Shown one piece after another: positions 8,725-18,075 of a DNA stretch of 64,000 nt. The notes beneath the pieces are model-generated. The model was not told where the DNA came from and made no database searches. It saw only the letters and a program-made list of their open reading frames with translations. Each line of letters starts with the position of its first letter. Position 1 is the stretch's first letter. The position numbers were made by a program, and so were the translations under genes. The DNA is from Paraburkholderia solisilvae (GTDB taxonomy: Bacteria; Pseudomonadota; Gammaproteobacteria; Burkholderiales; Burkholderiaceae), in the NCBI RefSeq assembly GCF_902859875.1, contig NZ_CADIKF010000040.1, positions 1-64,000 on the forward strand, given 5' to 3'.

Positions 8725-9539
8725 AGACCCGTGTCATCACGGCGATCGTTCTGCTGGCGGTGTTCTTGCCGGTCACGCTGTATGCGCCGATCGGTGCATT
8801 CGGCGCGCTGATCGCGTTCGTGGTCGTATTCGCGGCGTGGGAGTGGGCGCGTCTTCTGAAGCTGAACGGCGCGGGGCCGATCGTCTACGCAATCGTCGCG
8901 GCGCTGGCGCTGGTTGCGAGCACGAAGCTCGGTGTCGGTTTGGTTGCGCCGCGGCCGCTGTTCGAGGCGGCGGCGATCTTCTGGGTGCTGGTCGGTCCGT
9001 TCGTGCTGATACGCAGACCGGTGCTGGCCGCGGGCGGCTGGCGCGTGTTTCTGCTGGCGGCGGGCATTGCGGTGTTCGCGGCCTGCTGGCACGCGCTGGT
9101 GGCCGCGCGCATGAACGGCGTCGCATTCGTGCTTTCCCTGTTGCTGGTGGTGTGGCTGGCCGATATCGGCGCATACTTCGCCGGTAAGGCGTTTGGAAAG
9201 CATAAGCTTGCGCCGGCGATCAGCCCGGGCAAGACCTGGGAGGGGGCGATCGGCGGCTGGCTTGCGGTGATCGTCGTGGCGCTCGTCGCGGCGCTGACCC
9301 GCGCATTCGAGCCGACCCTGTTTTTTACGCTGCTGGAACGCCTCGGTTCCGTGCGCGCGCTGATTGCGCTGACGCTGCTCGTCGCGTTCAGCGTGGTCGG
9401 CGATCTGTTCGAGTCGATGTTGAAACGCCAGGCCGGCGTCAAGGATTCGAGCAACCTGCTGCCCGGCCACGGCGGCGTGCTCGATCGCATCGATGCGCTG
9501 TTGCCCGTGCTGCCGCTTGCGATGCTGCTGCTCGGCTAG
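8718..9539 (+). CDS. cdsA: Phosphatidate cytidylyltransferase
   Basis: A 273-residue multi-pass inner-membrane enzyme that makes CDP-diacylglycerol, the branch point of phospholipid synthesis. About eight hydrophobic segments are visible. The CDP-alcohol signature SMLKRQAGVKDSSNLLPGHG is followed by GVLDRID near the C-terminus, with the conserved Lys, Asp and Arg. Start ATG 8718 overlaps the uppS stop (ATGCTAA), implying translational coupling. dxr follows after 11 bp. Confidence 0.95.
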   Translation: MLKTRVITAIVLLAVFLPVTLYAPIGAFGALIAFVVVFAAWEWARLLKLNGAGPIVYAIVAALALVASTKLGVGLVAPRPLFEAAAIFWVLVGPFVLIRRPVLAAGGWRVFLLAAGIAVFAACWHALVAARMNGVAFVLSLLLVVWLADIGAYFAGKAFGKHKLAPAISPGKTWEGAIGGWLAVIVVALVAALTRAFEPTLFFTLLERLGSVRALIALTLLVAFSVVGDLFESMLKRQAGVKDSSNLLPGHGGVLDRIDALLPVLPLAMLLLG

Positions 9540-9550
9540 AGAAAAGAGAG

Positions 9551-10756
9551 ATGAAGAAACGATTGACCTTGCTCGGTTCCACGGGCTCGATTGGAGACAG
9601 CACGCTCGACGTGGTGGCGCGGCATCCTGAGCGCTTCTCGGTCTACGCGCTGAGCGCGCATCGCAACGGCGACAAGCTTGCCGATCAATGCCTGCGCTTT
9701 CAACCGGAAGTCGCCGTGGTCGGCGACGCCGCGACCGCGCAGCAGGTGGCGGACAAGCTGCGCGCGGCGGGTTGCAAAACCGAGGTGCTGCACGGGCCGC
9801 AGGCGCTTGTCGACGTCTCGGCGAGCGACGGCTGCGACACCGTGGTCGCGGCGATCGTCGGCGCGGCCGGTCTTGCGCCGAGCCTTGCCGCCGCACGCGC
9901 CGGCAAGCGCATTCTGCTCGCGAACAAGGAAGCGCTGGTAATGTCCGGCGCGATCTTCATGAACGCGGTGCGAGACCACGGCGCGATCCTGCTGCCGGTC
10001 GACAGCGAACACAATGCGATCTTCCAGTGCCTGCCGCGCGAAGCGGCGCTGCACGGCGGCGTGTCGAAAATCATTCTGACCGCGTCGGGCGGGCCGTTCC
10101 GCACGCGCGAGCCCGCCAGCCTCGCCGACGTGACGCCGGAAGAGGCCTGCAAGCATCCGAACTGGGTGATGGGCCGCAAGATCTCGGTCGACTCGGCGAC
10201 GATGATGAACAAGGGCCTCGAGGTGATCGAAGCGCATTGGCTGTTCGGCCTTGCCGGCGACCGTATCGACGTGCTGATCCATCCGCAGAGCGTGATTCAC
10301 TCGCTCGTGTCGTACGCGGACGGGTCGGTGCTCGCGCAGCTGGGCAACCCTGATATGCGGACGCCGATCGCGCACGCGCTCGCGTTTCCGGAGCGTGTCG
10401 ATTCGGGCGTGGCCCAGCTCGATCTCGCGCAGATCGCGTCGCTGTCATTCGAGAAACCCGATTACACGCGCTTCCCGTGTCTTGCGCTCGCCATGAAAGC
10501 GCTCGCTGCAGGCGGCGTGGCCAGCGCAGCGCTCAATGCGGCCAATGAAGTGGCCGTCGACGCATTTCTTGCGCGCCGCATCCGTTTTACGGCGATTGCG
10601 CAGATCGTCGATGCGGTATTGAACGCGCTGCCGAATCGCGATGCGGCGAGCCTCGACGACGTGATCGAAGCGGATGCCGCGGCGCGGCGCGCGGCGGCGT
10701 CGATCGTCGACAGGCTGCCGGCGCAAGCGCAGCGCGCGGAGCGCGCCATCCAGTGA
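9551..10756 (+). CDS. dxr: 1-deoxy-D-xylulose 5-phosphate reductoisomerase
   Basis: A 401-residue DXR (IspC), which converts DXP to MEP using NADPH, the first committed step of the non-mevalonate isoprenoid pathway that feeds UppS. Visible motifs are the NADPH-binding GSTGSIGDSTL, LANKEALVMSG, the metal and substrate loop PVDSEHNAIFQCL, and SVDSATMMNKGLEVIEA. GAGAG precedes the ATG. It lies between cdsA and rseP as in other proteobacteria. Confidence 0.97.
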   Translation: MKKRLTLLGSTGSIGDSTLDVVARHPERFSVYALSAHRNGDKLADQCLRFQPEVAVVGDAATAQQVADKLRAAGCKTEVLHGPQALVDVSASDGCDTVVAAIVGAAGLAPSLAAARAGKRILLANKEALVMSGAIFMNAVRDHGAILLPVDSEHNAIFQCLPREAALHGGVSKIILTASGGPFRTREPASLADVTPEEACKHPNWVMGRKISVDSATMMNKGLEVIEAHWLFGLAGDRIDVLIHPQSVIHSLVSYADGSVLAQLGNPDMRTPIAHALAFPERVDSGVAQLDLAQIASLSFEKPDYTRFPCLALAMKALAAGGVASAALNAANEVAVDAFLARRIRFTAIAQIVDAVLNALPNRDAASLDDVIEADAAARRAAASIVDRLPAQAQRAERAIQ

Positions 10757-10763
10757 GGCGTTT

Positions 10764-12152
10764 ATGAATCTGCTGACCGAAGTGCTCGCCTTCGTGGTTG
10801 CGATCGGCGTGCTGGTGGTCGTACACGAGTACGGCCACTATAGCGTCGCGCGTCTGTGCGGCGTGAAGGTGCTGCGTTTTTCGATCGGTTTCGGCAAACC
10901 GCTCGTGCAGTGGGTCAGCAGGAAAACGGGCACGCAGTGGACGATCGCGATGCTGCCGCTCGGCGGCTACGTGAAAATGCTCGATGAGCGCGAAGAGGGC
11001 GCGCGCATTCCCGACAGCGAACTGCCCTATGCGTTCAACCGCCAGTCGGTCGCGAAGCGCTTCGCGATCGTCGCGGCCGGCCCGATTGCGAACTTCCTGC
11101 TGGCCATCGTGCTGTTCGCCGCGGTGTTCGCGACCGGCGTCACCGAGCCGGCGGCCATCGTCGCCGCGCCGGCGATGAACACCGCCGCCGCGCACGCGGG
11201 TTTCGAAGGCGGCGAAACGGTCACCGCGGTCCGCGATGCGAGCGGCGGCGAAACCGAACCGGTGCGGTCGTGGTCGGACTTGCGCTGGAAGCTGCTCGGC
11301 GCGGCATTCGATCATCGCGGCATCGTGCTGACCGCGACCGACCGGAACGGCACGTTCGAATTTCCGCTGAACCTCGACGGTCTGTCCGACAAGGAAGTCG
11401 ATGACAATTTCATGTCGCGCCTCGGCTTCGAGCCGGGCGGCGGCGCGTTGTCGGTGGCGGGCGTGCAGGCGGGCAGCGCGGCGCAACGCGCGGGTCTCGC
11501 GGCAGGCGACCGGCTGCGCGCGGTCGACGGCCATCCGGCCGACAACGCGACGACCTTCATCAACTACGTCAAGTCGCATGCGGGCAAGCCGATCGTGCTG
11601 CAAATCGAGCGCGGCGCAAGCGGTTCGCAAGCGGGCACGTTGCACACGATTACCCTTGTTCCGGCCGTGCAGCGCGACGAGGCGACCGGCGAAAATATCG
11701 GCCGCATCGGCGCGGAACTCGCGACCCATGTGCCGTCGATCGACGTGCGCTACGGCCCGTTCGAGAGCCTGCGGCTCGGTGCGAATCGCACGTGGGAGCT
11801 GGGCGTTTATTCGATCCGGATGTTCGGCCGCATGATTGTCGGCGAAGCGTCGCTGAAGAATCTGTCGGGCCCCGTGACGATTGCCGACTACGCCGGCAAG
11901 AGCGCGAGGCTCGGACCATCAGCATTCCTGTCATTCCTCGCGCTTGTCAGCATTAGCCTCGGCGTTCTCAACCTTTTACCAATTCCGGTATTGGACGGGG
12001 GGCATCTGTTATATTATTTGGTTGAAGCGGTTACCGGCAAAGCCGTATCCGATCGCTGGCAGCTGGTTCTTCAAAGAGCGGGACTTGCCTGCATCGTCGC
12101 CCTGTCGGCGATTGCGCTTTTCAACGATCTTGCTCGTTTAATCCATTTTTAA
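10764..12152 (+). CDS. rseP: Site-2 zinc metalloprotease RseP
   Basis: A 462-residue inner-membrane intramembrane protease that completes RseA cleavage in the sigma-E envelope stress response and clears signal-peptide remnants. TM1 carries the zinc motif VVHEYGHYSVA. A periplasmic PDZ region lies at about residues 200-300 (AGVQAGSAAQRAGLAAGDRL), and the C-terminal membrane motif LLPIPVLDGGHL supplies the third zinc ligand. A GAGG precedes ATG 10764. The codons upstream in the same frame belong to the dxr overlap and are not family-like. Confidence 0.96.
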   Translation: MNLLTEVLAFVVAIGVLVVVHEYGHYSVARLCGVKVLRFSIGFGKPLVQWVSRKTGTQWTIAMLPLGGYVKMLDEREEGARIPDSELPYAFNRQSVAKRFAIVAAGPIANFLLAIVLFAAVFATGVTEPAAIVAAPAMNTAAAHAGFEGGETVTAVRDASGGETEPVRSWSDLRWKLLGAAFDHRGIVLTATDRNGTFEFPLNLDGLSDKEVDDNFMSRLGFEPGGGALSVAGVQAGSAAQRAGLAAGDRLRAVDGHPADNATTFINYVKSHAGKPIVLQIERGASGSQAGTLHTITLVPAVQRDEATGENIGRIGAELATHVPSIDVRYGPFESLRLGANRTWELGVYSIRMFGRMIVGEASLKNLSGPVTIADYAGKSARLGPSAFLSFLALVSISLGVLNLLPIPVLDGGHLLYYLVEAVTGKAVSDRWQLVLQRAGLACIVALSAIALFNDLARLIHF

Positions 12153-12216
12153 AGGTGTCAGGCGGCGTTCGCGACGACCGTCGGACCTGATGCAGCTATA
12201 ACACTGGGGAAGCACG

Positions 12217-14529
12217 TTGTTCAAACCTCATCGCTTTGTTCCTAAATCAGTTGTAGCGGCGACATTCGCCGCGTATGGGCTGGTTGCCCACGCAACGACA
12301 CCTTTTGTGGTGCAAGACATTCGGATCGAGGGTTTGCAACGGGTCGAACCGGGTACGGTGTTCTCGTACCTGCCGATCAAGCAGGGCGACACGTTCACCG
12401 ACGATAAAGCCTCCGAAGCCATCCGCGCGCTGTACGCCACCGGCTTTTTCAACGATGTCAAGATTGCGACCGAAGGCAACGTCGTGATCGTCCAGGTAAT
12501 CGAACGCCCGGCAATCGGCACGATCGATTTCGCCGGCATTCACGAATTCGAAAAGGACAACCTGACCAAGGCGCTGCGCTCGGTCGGCCTGTCGCAAGGC
12601 CGGTACTACGACAAGGCGCTGGTCGACAAGGCCGAGCAGGAACTGAAGCGCCAGTACCTGACGCGCGGTTTCTATGCGGCGGAGGTGACCACCACGGTCA
12701 CGCCGATCGACCGTAACCGCGTCGGGCTGCTGTTCTCGGTGGTCGAAGGCCCGAGCGCGAAGATCCGCCAGATCAACTTTATCGGCAACAAGGCGTTCAG
12801 CACCGGCACGCTGCGCGACGAAATGCAGCTGTCGACGCCGAACTGGTTTTCCTGGTACACGAAGAACGATCTCTATTCGAAGGAAAAGCTCACCGGCGAC
12901 CTCGAAAACGTGCGTTCGTACTACCTGAATCGCGGCTATCTCGAGTTCAACATCGAGTCGACCCAGGTGTCGATCACGCCCGACAAGAAGGACATGTACC
13001 TGACGATCACGCTGCACGAGGGCGAGCCGTACACGATTTCGAGCATCAAGCTCGCGGGCAATCTGCTCGATCGCGAGGCGGAGCTCACCAAGCTGATCAA
13101 GATCAAACCGGGCGAGCGTTTCTCGGCTGAGAAACTGCAGTCCACCACCAAGGCGATCGTCGACAAGCTCGGCGAATACGGTTATGCGTTTGCCACGGTG
13201 AACGCACTGCCGCAGATCGACCAGGAGCACCATAAGGTCGACCTCACGCTGCAGGTGGACCCGAGCCGCCGCGTGTACGTGCGCCGCATCAACGTGGTCG
13301 GCAACACGCGTACGCGCGACGAAGTGGTGCGCCGCGAAATGCGCCAGCTCGAAAGCTCGTGGTTCGATTCGAACCGGCTCGCGCTGTCGAAGGACCGCAT
13401 CAACCGTCTCGGCTACTTCACCGATGTCGATGTGACGACGGTGCCGGTCGAAGGCACGCCCGACCAGGTCGACGTCGATGTGAAAGTGACCGAGAAACCG
13501 ACCGGCGCGATCACGCTCGGTGCGGGCTTCTCGTCGACGGACAAGGTGGTGCTGTCCGCCGGCGTGTCGCAGGACAACGTGTTCGGCTCCGGCACCAGCC
13601 TGTCGGTGAACGTGAATACCGCGAAGACGTACCGCACGCTGACGGTCACGCAGGTCGACCCGTACTTCACGGTCGATGGCATCAAGCGGATCACGGACGT
13701 CTACTACCGCACGTACGAACCGCTCTTCTATTCGACCGATTCGAGCTTCCGGATCGTCACCGTGGGCGGCGACCTGAAGTTCGGCATTCCGTTCTCGGAA
13801 GTGGACACGGTGTTCTTCGGCGTGGGCTTCGAGCAGAACACGCTCGACGTCGACGCGAACACGCCGCAGACCTACAAGAACTACGTGCAGGACTTCGGCC
13901 GCGTGTCGAACAACGTGCCGCTCACGGTCGGCTGGTCGCGCGACGCGCGTGACAGCGCGCTGGTGCCGAGCCGCGGTTACTTCACGCAGGCGAACGCGGA
14001 ATACGGCACGCCGATCGGCGGCACGCAGTACTACAAGGCCGACTTGCAGGCGCAGTACTATTACTCGTTTTCGCGCGGCTTCGTGCTCGGCTTCAACGTG
14101 CAGGGCGGCTACGGCAACGGTATCGGCAATCCGTTCCCGATCTTCAAGAACTACTACGCCGGCGGTATCGGGTCGGTGCGCGGCTATGAGCCGAGCTCGC
14201 TGGGTCCGCGCGATACGACCACCAACGATCCGGTCGGCGGTAACAAGATGTTCGTCGGCAATATCGAGTTGACGTTCCCGCTGCCGGGTACCGGTTACGA
14301 CCGCACGCTGCGCGTGTTCACGTTCCTCGATGCCGGTAACGTGTGGGGCGACCCGCGCCAGGGCGGCGACACGACGGTCGGCTCGAACGGCCTGCGTTAT
14401 GGTTACGGTGTCGGTCTCGCATGGATTTCGCCGATCGGGCCGCTCAAGCTGAGCTTGGGCTTCCCGGTACAGAAGCACGCTGGCGACCAGTATCAGAAGT
14501 TCCAGTTCCAGATCGGGACGGCCTTCTGA
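12217..14529 (+). CDS. bamA: Outer membrane protein assembly factor BamA
   Basis: A 770-residue Omp85 protein, the core of the BAM complex that folds beta-barrel proteins into the outer membrane. A signal peptide ends at about residue 26 (YGLVAHA). Five POTRA domains follow (beginning FVVQDIRIEGLQRVEPG) to about residue 420, then the 16-strand barrel. The loop-6 motif VRGYE (in GGIGSVRGYEPSS) is present and the protein ends in phenylalanine. The start appears to be TTG at 12217, preceded by GGGGA; no upstream ATG gives a better signal peptide. It lies between rseP and skp, the standard envelope order. Confidence 0.97.
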   Translation: MFKPHRFVPKSVVAATFAAYGLVAHATTPFVVQDIRIEGLQRVEPGTVFSYLPIKQGDTFTDDKASEAIRALYATGFFNDVKIATEGNVVIVQVIERPAIGTIDFAGIHEFEKDNLTKALRSVGLSQGRYYDKALVDKAEQELKRQYLTRGFYAAEVTTTVTPIDRNRVGLLFSVVEGPSAKIRQINFIGNKAFSTGTLRDEMQLSTPNWFSWYTKNDLYSKEKLTGDLENVRSYYLNRGYLEFNIESTQVSITPDKKDMYLTITLHEGEPYTISSIKLAGNLLDREAELTKLIKIKPGERFSAEKLQSTTKAIVDKLGEYGYAFATVNALPQIDQEHHKVDLTLQVDPSRRVYVRRINVVGNTRTRDEVVRREMRQLESSWFDSNRLALSKDRINRLGYFTDVDVTTVPVEGTPDQVDVDVKVTEKPTGAITLGAGFSSTDKVVLSAGVSQDNVFGSGTSLSVNVNTAKTYRTLTVTQVDPYFTVDGIKRITDVYYRTYEPLFYSTDSSFRIVTVGGDLKFGIPFSEVDTVFFGVGFEQNTLDVDANTPQTYKNYVQDFGRVSNNVPLTVGWSRDARDSALVPSRGYFTQANAEYGTPIGGTQYYKADLQAQYYYSFSRGFVLGFNVQGGYGNGIGNPFPIFKNYYAGGIGSVRGYEPSSLGPRDTTTNDPVGGNKMFVGNIELTFPLPGTGYDRTLRVFTFLDAGNVWGDPRQGGDTTVGSNGLRYGYGVGLAWISPIGPLKLSLGFPVQKHAGDQYQKFQFQIGTAF

Positions 14530-14563
14530 TCGGACGAACGGCGAACCTTACAGTATCGAGAGG

Positions 14564-15106
14564 ATGACTTTGCTAACCGGTATGATTTCGAAACGTGTGG
14601 CATGTGCACTGGCGCTGGCCGTGACCCTCGGGGCGGGCCTCGTGCACGCCGCGCAGGCACAGGAGGCGCGCATTGCGGCGGTCAATTCGGACCGTATCCT
14701 GCGCGAGTCGTCGGCGGCGAAGGCGGCCCAGGCGAAGCTCGAAGCCGAGTTCGCGAAGCGCGACAAGGATCTGCAGGACATGGCGCAGCGTCTGAAGTCG
14801 CTGTCCGATTCGCTCGACAAGAACGGCCCGTCGATGTCGCCGGGCGACCGCGCGCAGAAGCAGCGCGACCTGTCGCAGCTCGACAGCGACTTCCAGCGCA
14901 AGCAGCGCGAATTCCGCGAAGATCTGAACCAGCGCCGCAATGAAGAGCTTGCCGCGGTGCTCGATCGCGCGAACAAGGTCATCAAGCAGATTGCCGAGCA
15001 GCAGCATTACGACCTGATCGTGCAGGAAGCGGTGTACGTGAGCCCGCGTATCGATATTACCGACCAGGTGCTGAAGGCGCTGGCCGCACCGAACAATACG
15101 AACTAG
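14564..15106 (+). CDS. skp: Periplasmic OMP chaperone Skp (OmpH family)
   Basis: A 180-residue Skp/OmpH protein, which holds unfolded outer-membrane proteins in the periplasm and delivers them to BamA, encoded just upstream. A signal peptide (cleavage near HAAQAQ) is followed by the typical IAAVNSDRILRES strand and a long, highly charged coiled coil (about residues 45-130). The exact start is unclear: GAGAGG abuts ATG 14564, fits an in-frame TTG at 14570 better, and ATG 14582 also gives a good signal peptide. Confidence 0.93.
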   Translation: MTLLTGMISKRVACALALAVTLGAGLVHAAQAQEARIAAVNSDRILRESSAAKAAQAKLEAEFAKRDKDLQDMAQRLKSLSDSLDKNGPSMSPGDRAQKQRDLSQLDSDFQRKQREFREDLNQRRNEELAAVLDRANKVIKQIAEQQHYDLIVQEAVYVSPRIDITDQVLKALAAPNNTN

Positions 15107-15250
15107 ACGCAAACCGGACGCACCCGGGACAACAGCGCAACCACGCAGCACGAGTAGCAAGCGAGCAGCAAGCCGGTATCGAAGCGTCTCATTCCGATAC
15201 CCCGATAAGCGCCAACCTGGGCGCTAAACGAAATCAGGAGCAGGTCACGC

Positions 15251-16330
15251 ATGGCTTTTACGCTCGAGGAGATCGCCAGCCGCTTCGGCGGCGACATCAT
15301 CGGAGACCGCACGCAGCGCGTCAGCAACCTGGCGCCGCTGGATCAGGCCGGCCCGGAACATCTGGCGTTCCTCGCGAACCCGAAGTACCTGTCGCAGGTC
15401 GATACCACCCAGGCAGGGGCGGTGCTGATCAACGCGGACGACCTCGCAAAACTCGCGTCGCCCGATGGACGTAACTTCATCGTCACGCCGAATCCGTACG
15501 CTTACTTCGCGCGCGTCGCGCAGGCGTTTATCGATCTCGCGGCGCCGAAGGCCGTGCCCGGCGTACACCCGAGCGCACACGTCGACGCGTCCGCGCAGAT
15601 CGCGCCAAGCGCGGTGATCGGGCCGAATGTCACGGTCGAAGCCGGCGCGGTAATAGGCGAAAACGTGCGTCTCGATGCGAACGTGTTTATCGGCCGCGGT
15701 ACGCGCATCGGCGCCGGGTCGCATCTGTACCCGAATGTGGCCGTGTACCACGGCTGCGCCCTCGGCGAGCGCGCGATCGTGCATGCCGGCGCGGTGATCG
15801 GGTCGGACGGTTTCGGCTTCGCGCCGGATTTCGTCGGTGAAGGCGACGCACGCACCGGCAGCTGGGTAAAAATTCCGCAGGTCGGCGGGGTGACGATCGG
15901 CCCGGACGTGGAGATCGGCGCGAATACGACCATCGATCGCGGTGCGATGGCGGACACCGTGATCGAGGAATGCGTGAAAATCGATAACCTCGTGCAAATC
16001 GCGCACAATTGCCGGATCGGCGCGTATACGGTGATCGCGGGGTGTGCGGGTATCGCGGGCAGCACCACGATCGGCAAGCATTGTATGATCGGCGGCGCGG
16101 TCGGCATTGCGGGTCACGTGACGCTCGGCGATTACGTGATCATCACCGCGAAGTCGGGCGTATCGAAGTCGCTGCTGAAGCCCGGTCTGTACACCAGCGC
16201 GTTTCCAGCGGTCGAGCATGCGGAGTGGAACAAAAGCGCCGCGTTGCTGCGCAATCTCGACAAGCTGCGCGACCGGATCAAGGCGCTCGAAGCCGCGGCG
16301 GCATCCCGGGCGGGTGCGGACAAGGCGTGA
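15251..16330 (+). CDS. lpxD: UDP-3-O-acylglucosamine N-acyltransferase
   Basis: A 359-residue LpxD, the third step of lipid A synthesis, adding a 3-hydroxyacyl chain to UDP-3-O-acyl-glucosamine. The N-terminal uridine-binding domain (MAFTLEEIASRFGGDI) is followed by a left-handed beta helix of hexapeptide repeats (for example SAVIGPNVTVEAGAVIGENV) from about residue 105 to 310. The catalytic histidine lies in VQIAHNCRIG. AGGAG precedes the ATG by about 10 bp. It lies downstream of skp, as usual. Confidence 0.97.
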   Translation: MAFTLEEIASRFGGDIIGDRTQRVSNLAPLDQAGPEHLAFLANPKYLSQVDTTQAGAVLINADDLAKLASPDGRNFIVTPNPYAYFARVAQAFIDLAAPKAVPGVHPSAHVDASAQIAPSAVIGPNVTVEAGAVIGENVRLDANVFIGRGTRIGAGSHLYPNVAVYHGCALGERAIVHAGAVIGSDGFGFAPDFVGEGDARTGSWVKIPQVGGVTIGPDVEIGANTTIDRGAMADTVIEECVKIDNLVQIAHNCRIGAYTVIAGCAGIAGSTTIGKHCMIGGAVGIAGHVTLGDYVIITAKSGVSKSLLKPGLYTSAFPAVEHAEWNKSAALLRNLDKLRDRIKALEAAAASRAGADKA

Positions 16331-16654
16331 CGCGGCCGACGGCAGGCAGCGGCCGCTGCTTCTGTCAGCCACGCGTGCAGTAAAAGCGTACGGATAGTGG
16401 GCGACCAGCAGGCAACATCCAGCAGGGAACAATCCGGTAGCAGGGAACGACCGGTAGCAAAAAACGAACAGGAAGGGAACAGAAACACATCATCCAGAAG
16501 CGCTCGCCGTTACCGCTTGAAAGCGGCACGGATCGAGGGCGCCGCCGCAATTACCGGCGTGGCGCGACGCGTAGCCGGCGGCGGCACGTAACCTGTTCAC
16601 CCGCACGAGCATCCGCAGTCATCGTCGCGCCATTGATGCGTGAGCCGAAATACC
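16331..16654 (+). other. lpxD-fabZ spacer with AGC-rich repeats
   Basis: This 324-bp gap shows no plausible gene. Positions 16395-16490 are a T-poor series of CAGCAGGGAAC / CGGTAGCAGGGAAC-like units, similar in style to the gaps before tsf, pyrH and lpxD. No promoter hexamers are convincing. Confidence 0.4.
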
Positions 16655-17116
16655 ATGAGTACCGAAAAAATCAACCTCGACATTCACAAGATTCTGACGC
16701 TGCTGCCGCACCGCTATCCGATCCTGCTGGTCGATCGGGTGGTCGAGCTCGAGCCGCATAAAGCGATCAAGGCGCTGAAGAATGTCACGATCAACGAGCC
16801 GTACTTCATGGGGCACTTTCCGAAGCGCCCGGTGATGCCCGGCGTGCTGATTCTCGAAGCGCTCGCGCAGACCGCTGCGCTATTGACCTTCGCGGAAGAG
16901 CCGCACGATCCGGACAATACGCTGTATCTGTTCGTCGGTATCGACAACGCGCGCTTCAAGCGCGTCGTCGAACCGGGCGATCAGCTGATTCTGAATGTGA
17001 CGTTCGAGCGCCATATGCGCGGCATCTGGAAGTTCAAGGCGCGCGCCGAAGTCGACGGCGCGGTGGCCGCGGAAGCGGACTTGATGTGCGCGGTGCGCAC
17101 GTCGGACGAGGGCTGA
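16655..17116 (+). CDS. fabZ: 3-hydroxyacyl-[acyl-carrier-protein] dehydratase FabZ
   Basis: A 153-residue hot-dog-fold dehydratase of type II fatty acid synthesis; it also balances 3-hydroxyacyl-ACP between fatty acids and lipid A. The active-site elements are intact: LPHRYPILLVDR near residue 20, GHFPKRPVMPGVLILEALAQ in the central helix, and the partner glutamate. A GTG 15 bp upstream keeps the frame, but ATG 16655 (MSTEKINLDIHKI) matches family starts. It sits between lpxD and lpxA. Confidence 0.96.
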   Translation: MSTEKINLDIHKILTLLPHRYPILLVDRVVELEPHKAIKALKNVTINEPYFMGHFPKRPVMPGVLILEALAQTAALLTFAEEPHDPDNTLYLFVGIDNARFKRVVEPGDQLILNVTFERHMRGIWKFKARAEVDGAVAAEADLMCAVRTSDEG

Positions 17117-17281
17117 CGGCGCCGCCGCCGATCGCTGTCGATAGACAGGGCGGCCGGCGACCGGCCGCCGCGCAGGACGGCCGCAGACGAACGACACAGC
17201 GATTTCGACGATCGCCATCGACGCGGCACATCGCGCATCGGCGGCATCGCGAAACGCAAACTGAAATACAAGCGAGGGCGC

Positions 17282-18070
17282 ATGAGCAGGATTCATCCCA
17301 CTGCGATCATCGAACCAGGTGCGCAACTTGACGACACGGTCGAGATCGGCCCGTACGCGATCGTCGGCGCACACGTGACGATCGGCGCGCGGACCACGAT
17401 CGGTTCGCATAGCGTGATCGAAGGTCATACGACGCTCGGCGAGGACAACCGGATCGGCCACTTCGCATCGATCGGCGGCCGGCCGCAGGACATGAAGTAC
17501 AAGGGCGAGCCGACCAGGCTCGCGATCGGCCATCGCAATACGATTCGCGAGTTCACGACGATCCACACCGGCACGGTGCAGGATACCGGTGTCACGACGC
17601 TTGGCGACGACAACTGGATCATGGCCTACGTGCACGTCGGTCACGACTGCCAGATTGGCGACAACGTGATTCTGTCGAGCAATGCGCAGATGGCCGGGCA
17701 CGTGATCATCGGCGACCATGCGATTATCGGCGGCATGTCGGGCGTGCATCAGTTCGTGCGGATCGGCGCGCATTCGATGCTCGGCGGCGCGTCGGCGCTC
17801 GTGCAGGATGTTCCGCCGTTTGTGATTGCCGCGGGCAACAAGGCCGAGCCGCACGGCATCAACGTCGAAGGTCTGCGCCGGCGCGGCTTTTCGGCCGATG
17901 CGATTTCGGCGTTGCGCTCCGCCTATCGGCTGCTGTACAAGAACGGCCTGTCGCTCGAAGAGGCGAAGGTGCAGTTGCGCGAGCTGGCATCGGCCGGCGG
18001 CGACGGCGACGAAGCGGTGCGCGCGTTCGCCGACTTCGTCGATTCGTCGCAGCGCGGCATCATCCGCTAA
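17282..18070 (+). CDS. lpxA: UDP-N-acetylglucosamine acyltransferase
   Basis: A 262-residue LpxA, the first step of lipid A synthesis. The first two thirds are hexapeptide repeats of a left-handed beta helix (IHPTAIIEPGAQLDDTVEIG onward). The catalytic histidine lies in the AYVHVGHDCQIGDN segment, and the C-terminal helical domain begins at about residue 190. GAGGG precedes the ATG. lpxB starts 6 bp after its stop, so the two are co-translated. Confidence 0.97.
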   Translation: MSRIHPTAIIEPGAQLDDTVEIGPYAIVGAHVTIGARTTIGSHSVIEGHTTLGEDNRIGHFASIGGRPQDMKYKGEPTRLAIGHRNTIREFTTIHTGTVQDTGVTTLGDDNWIMAYVHVGHDCQIGDNVILSSNAQMAGHVIIGDHAIIGGMSGVHQFVRIGAHSMLGGASALVQDVPPFVIAAGNKAEPHGINVEGLRRRGFSADAISALRSAYRLLYKNGLSLEEAKVQLRELASAGGDGDEAVRAFADFVDSSQRGIIR

Positions 18071-18075
18071 CGCGC

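Noticed and set aside
12247..14478. 743-codon frame antisense to bamA
   Set aside because: Shadow of bamA; composition is Arg/Asp/His-biased and there is no start context or domain.
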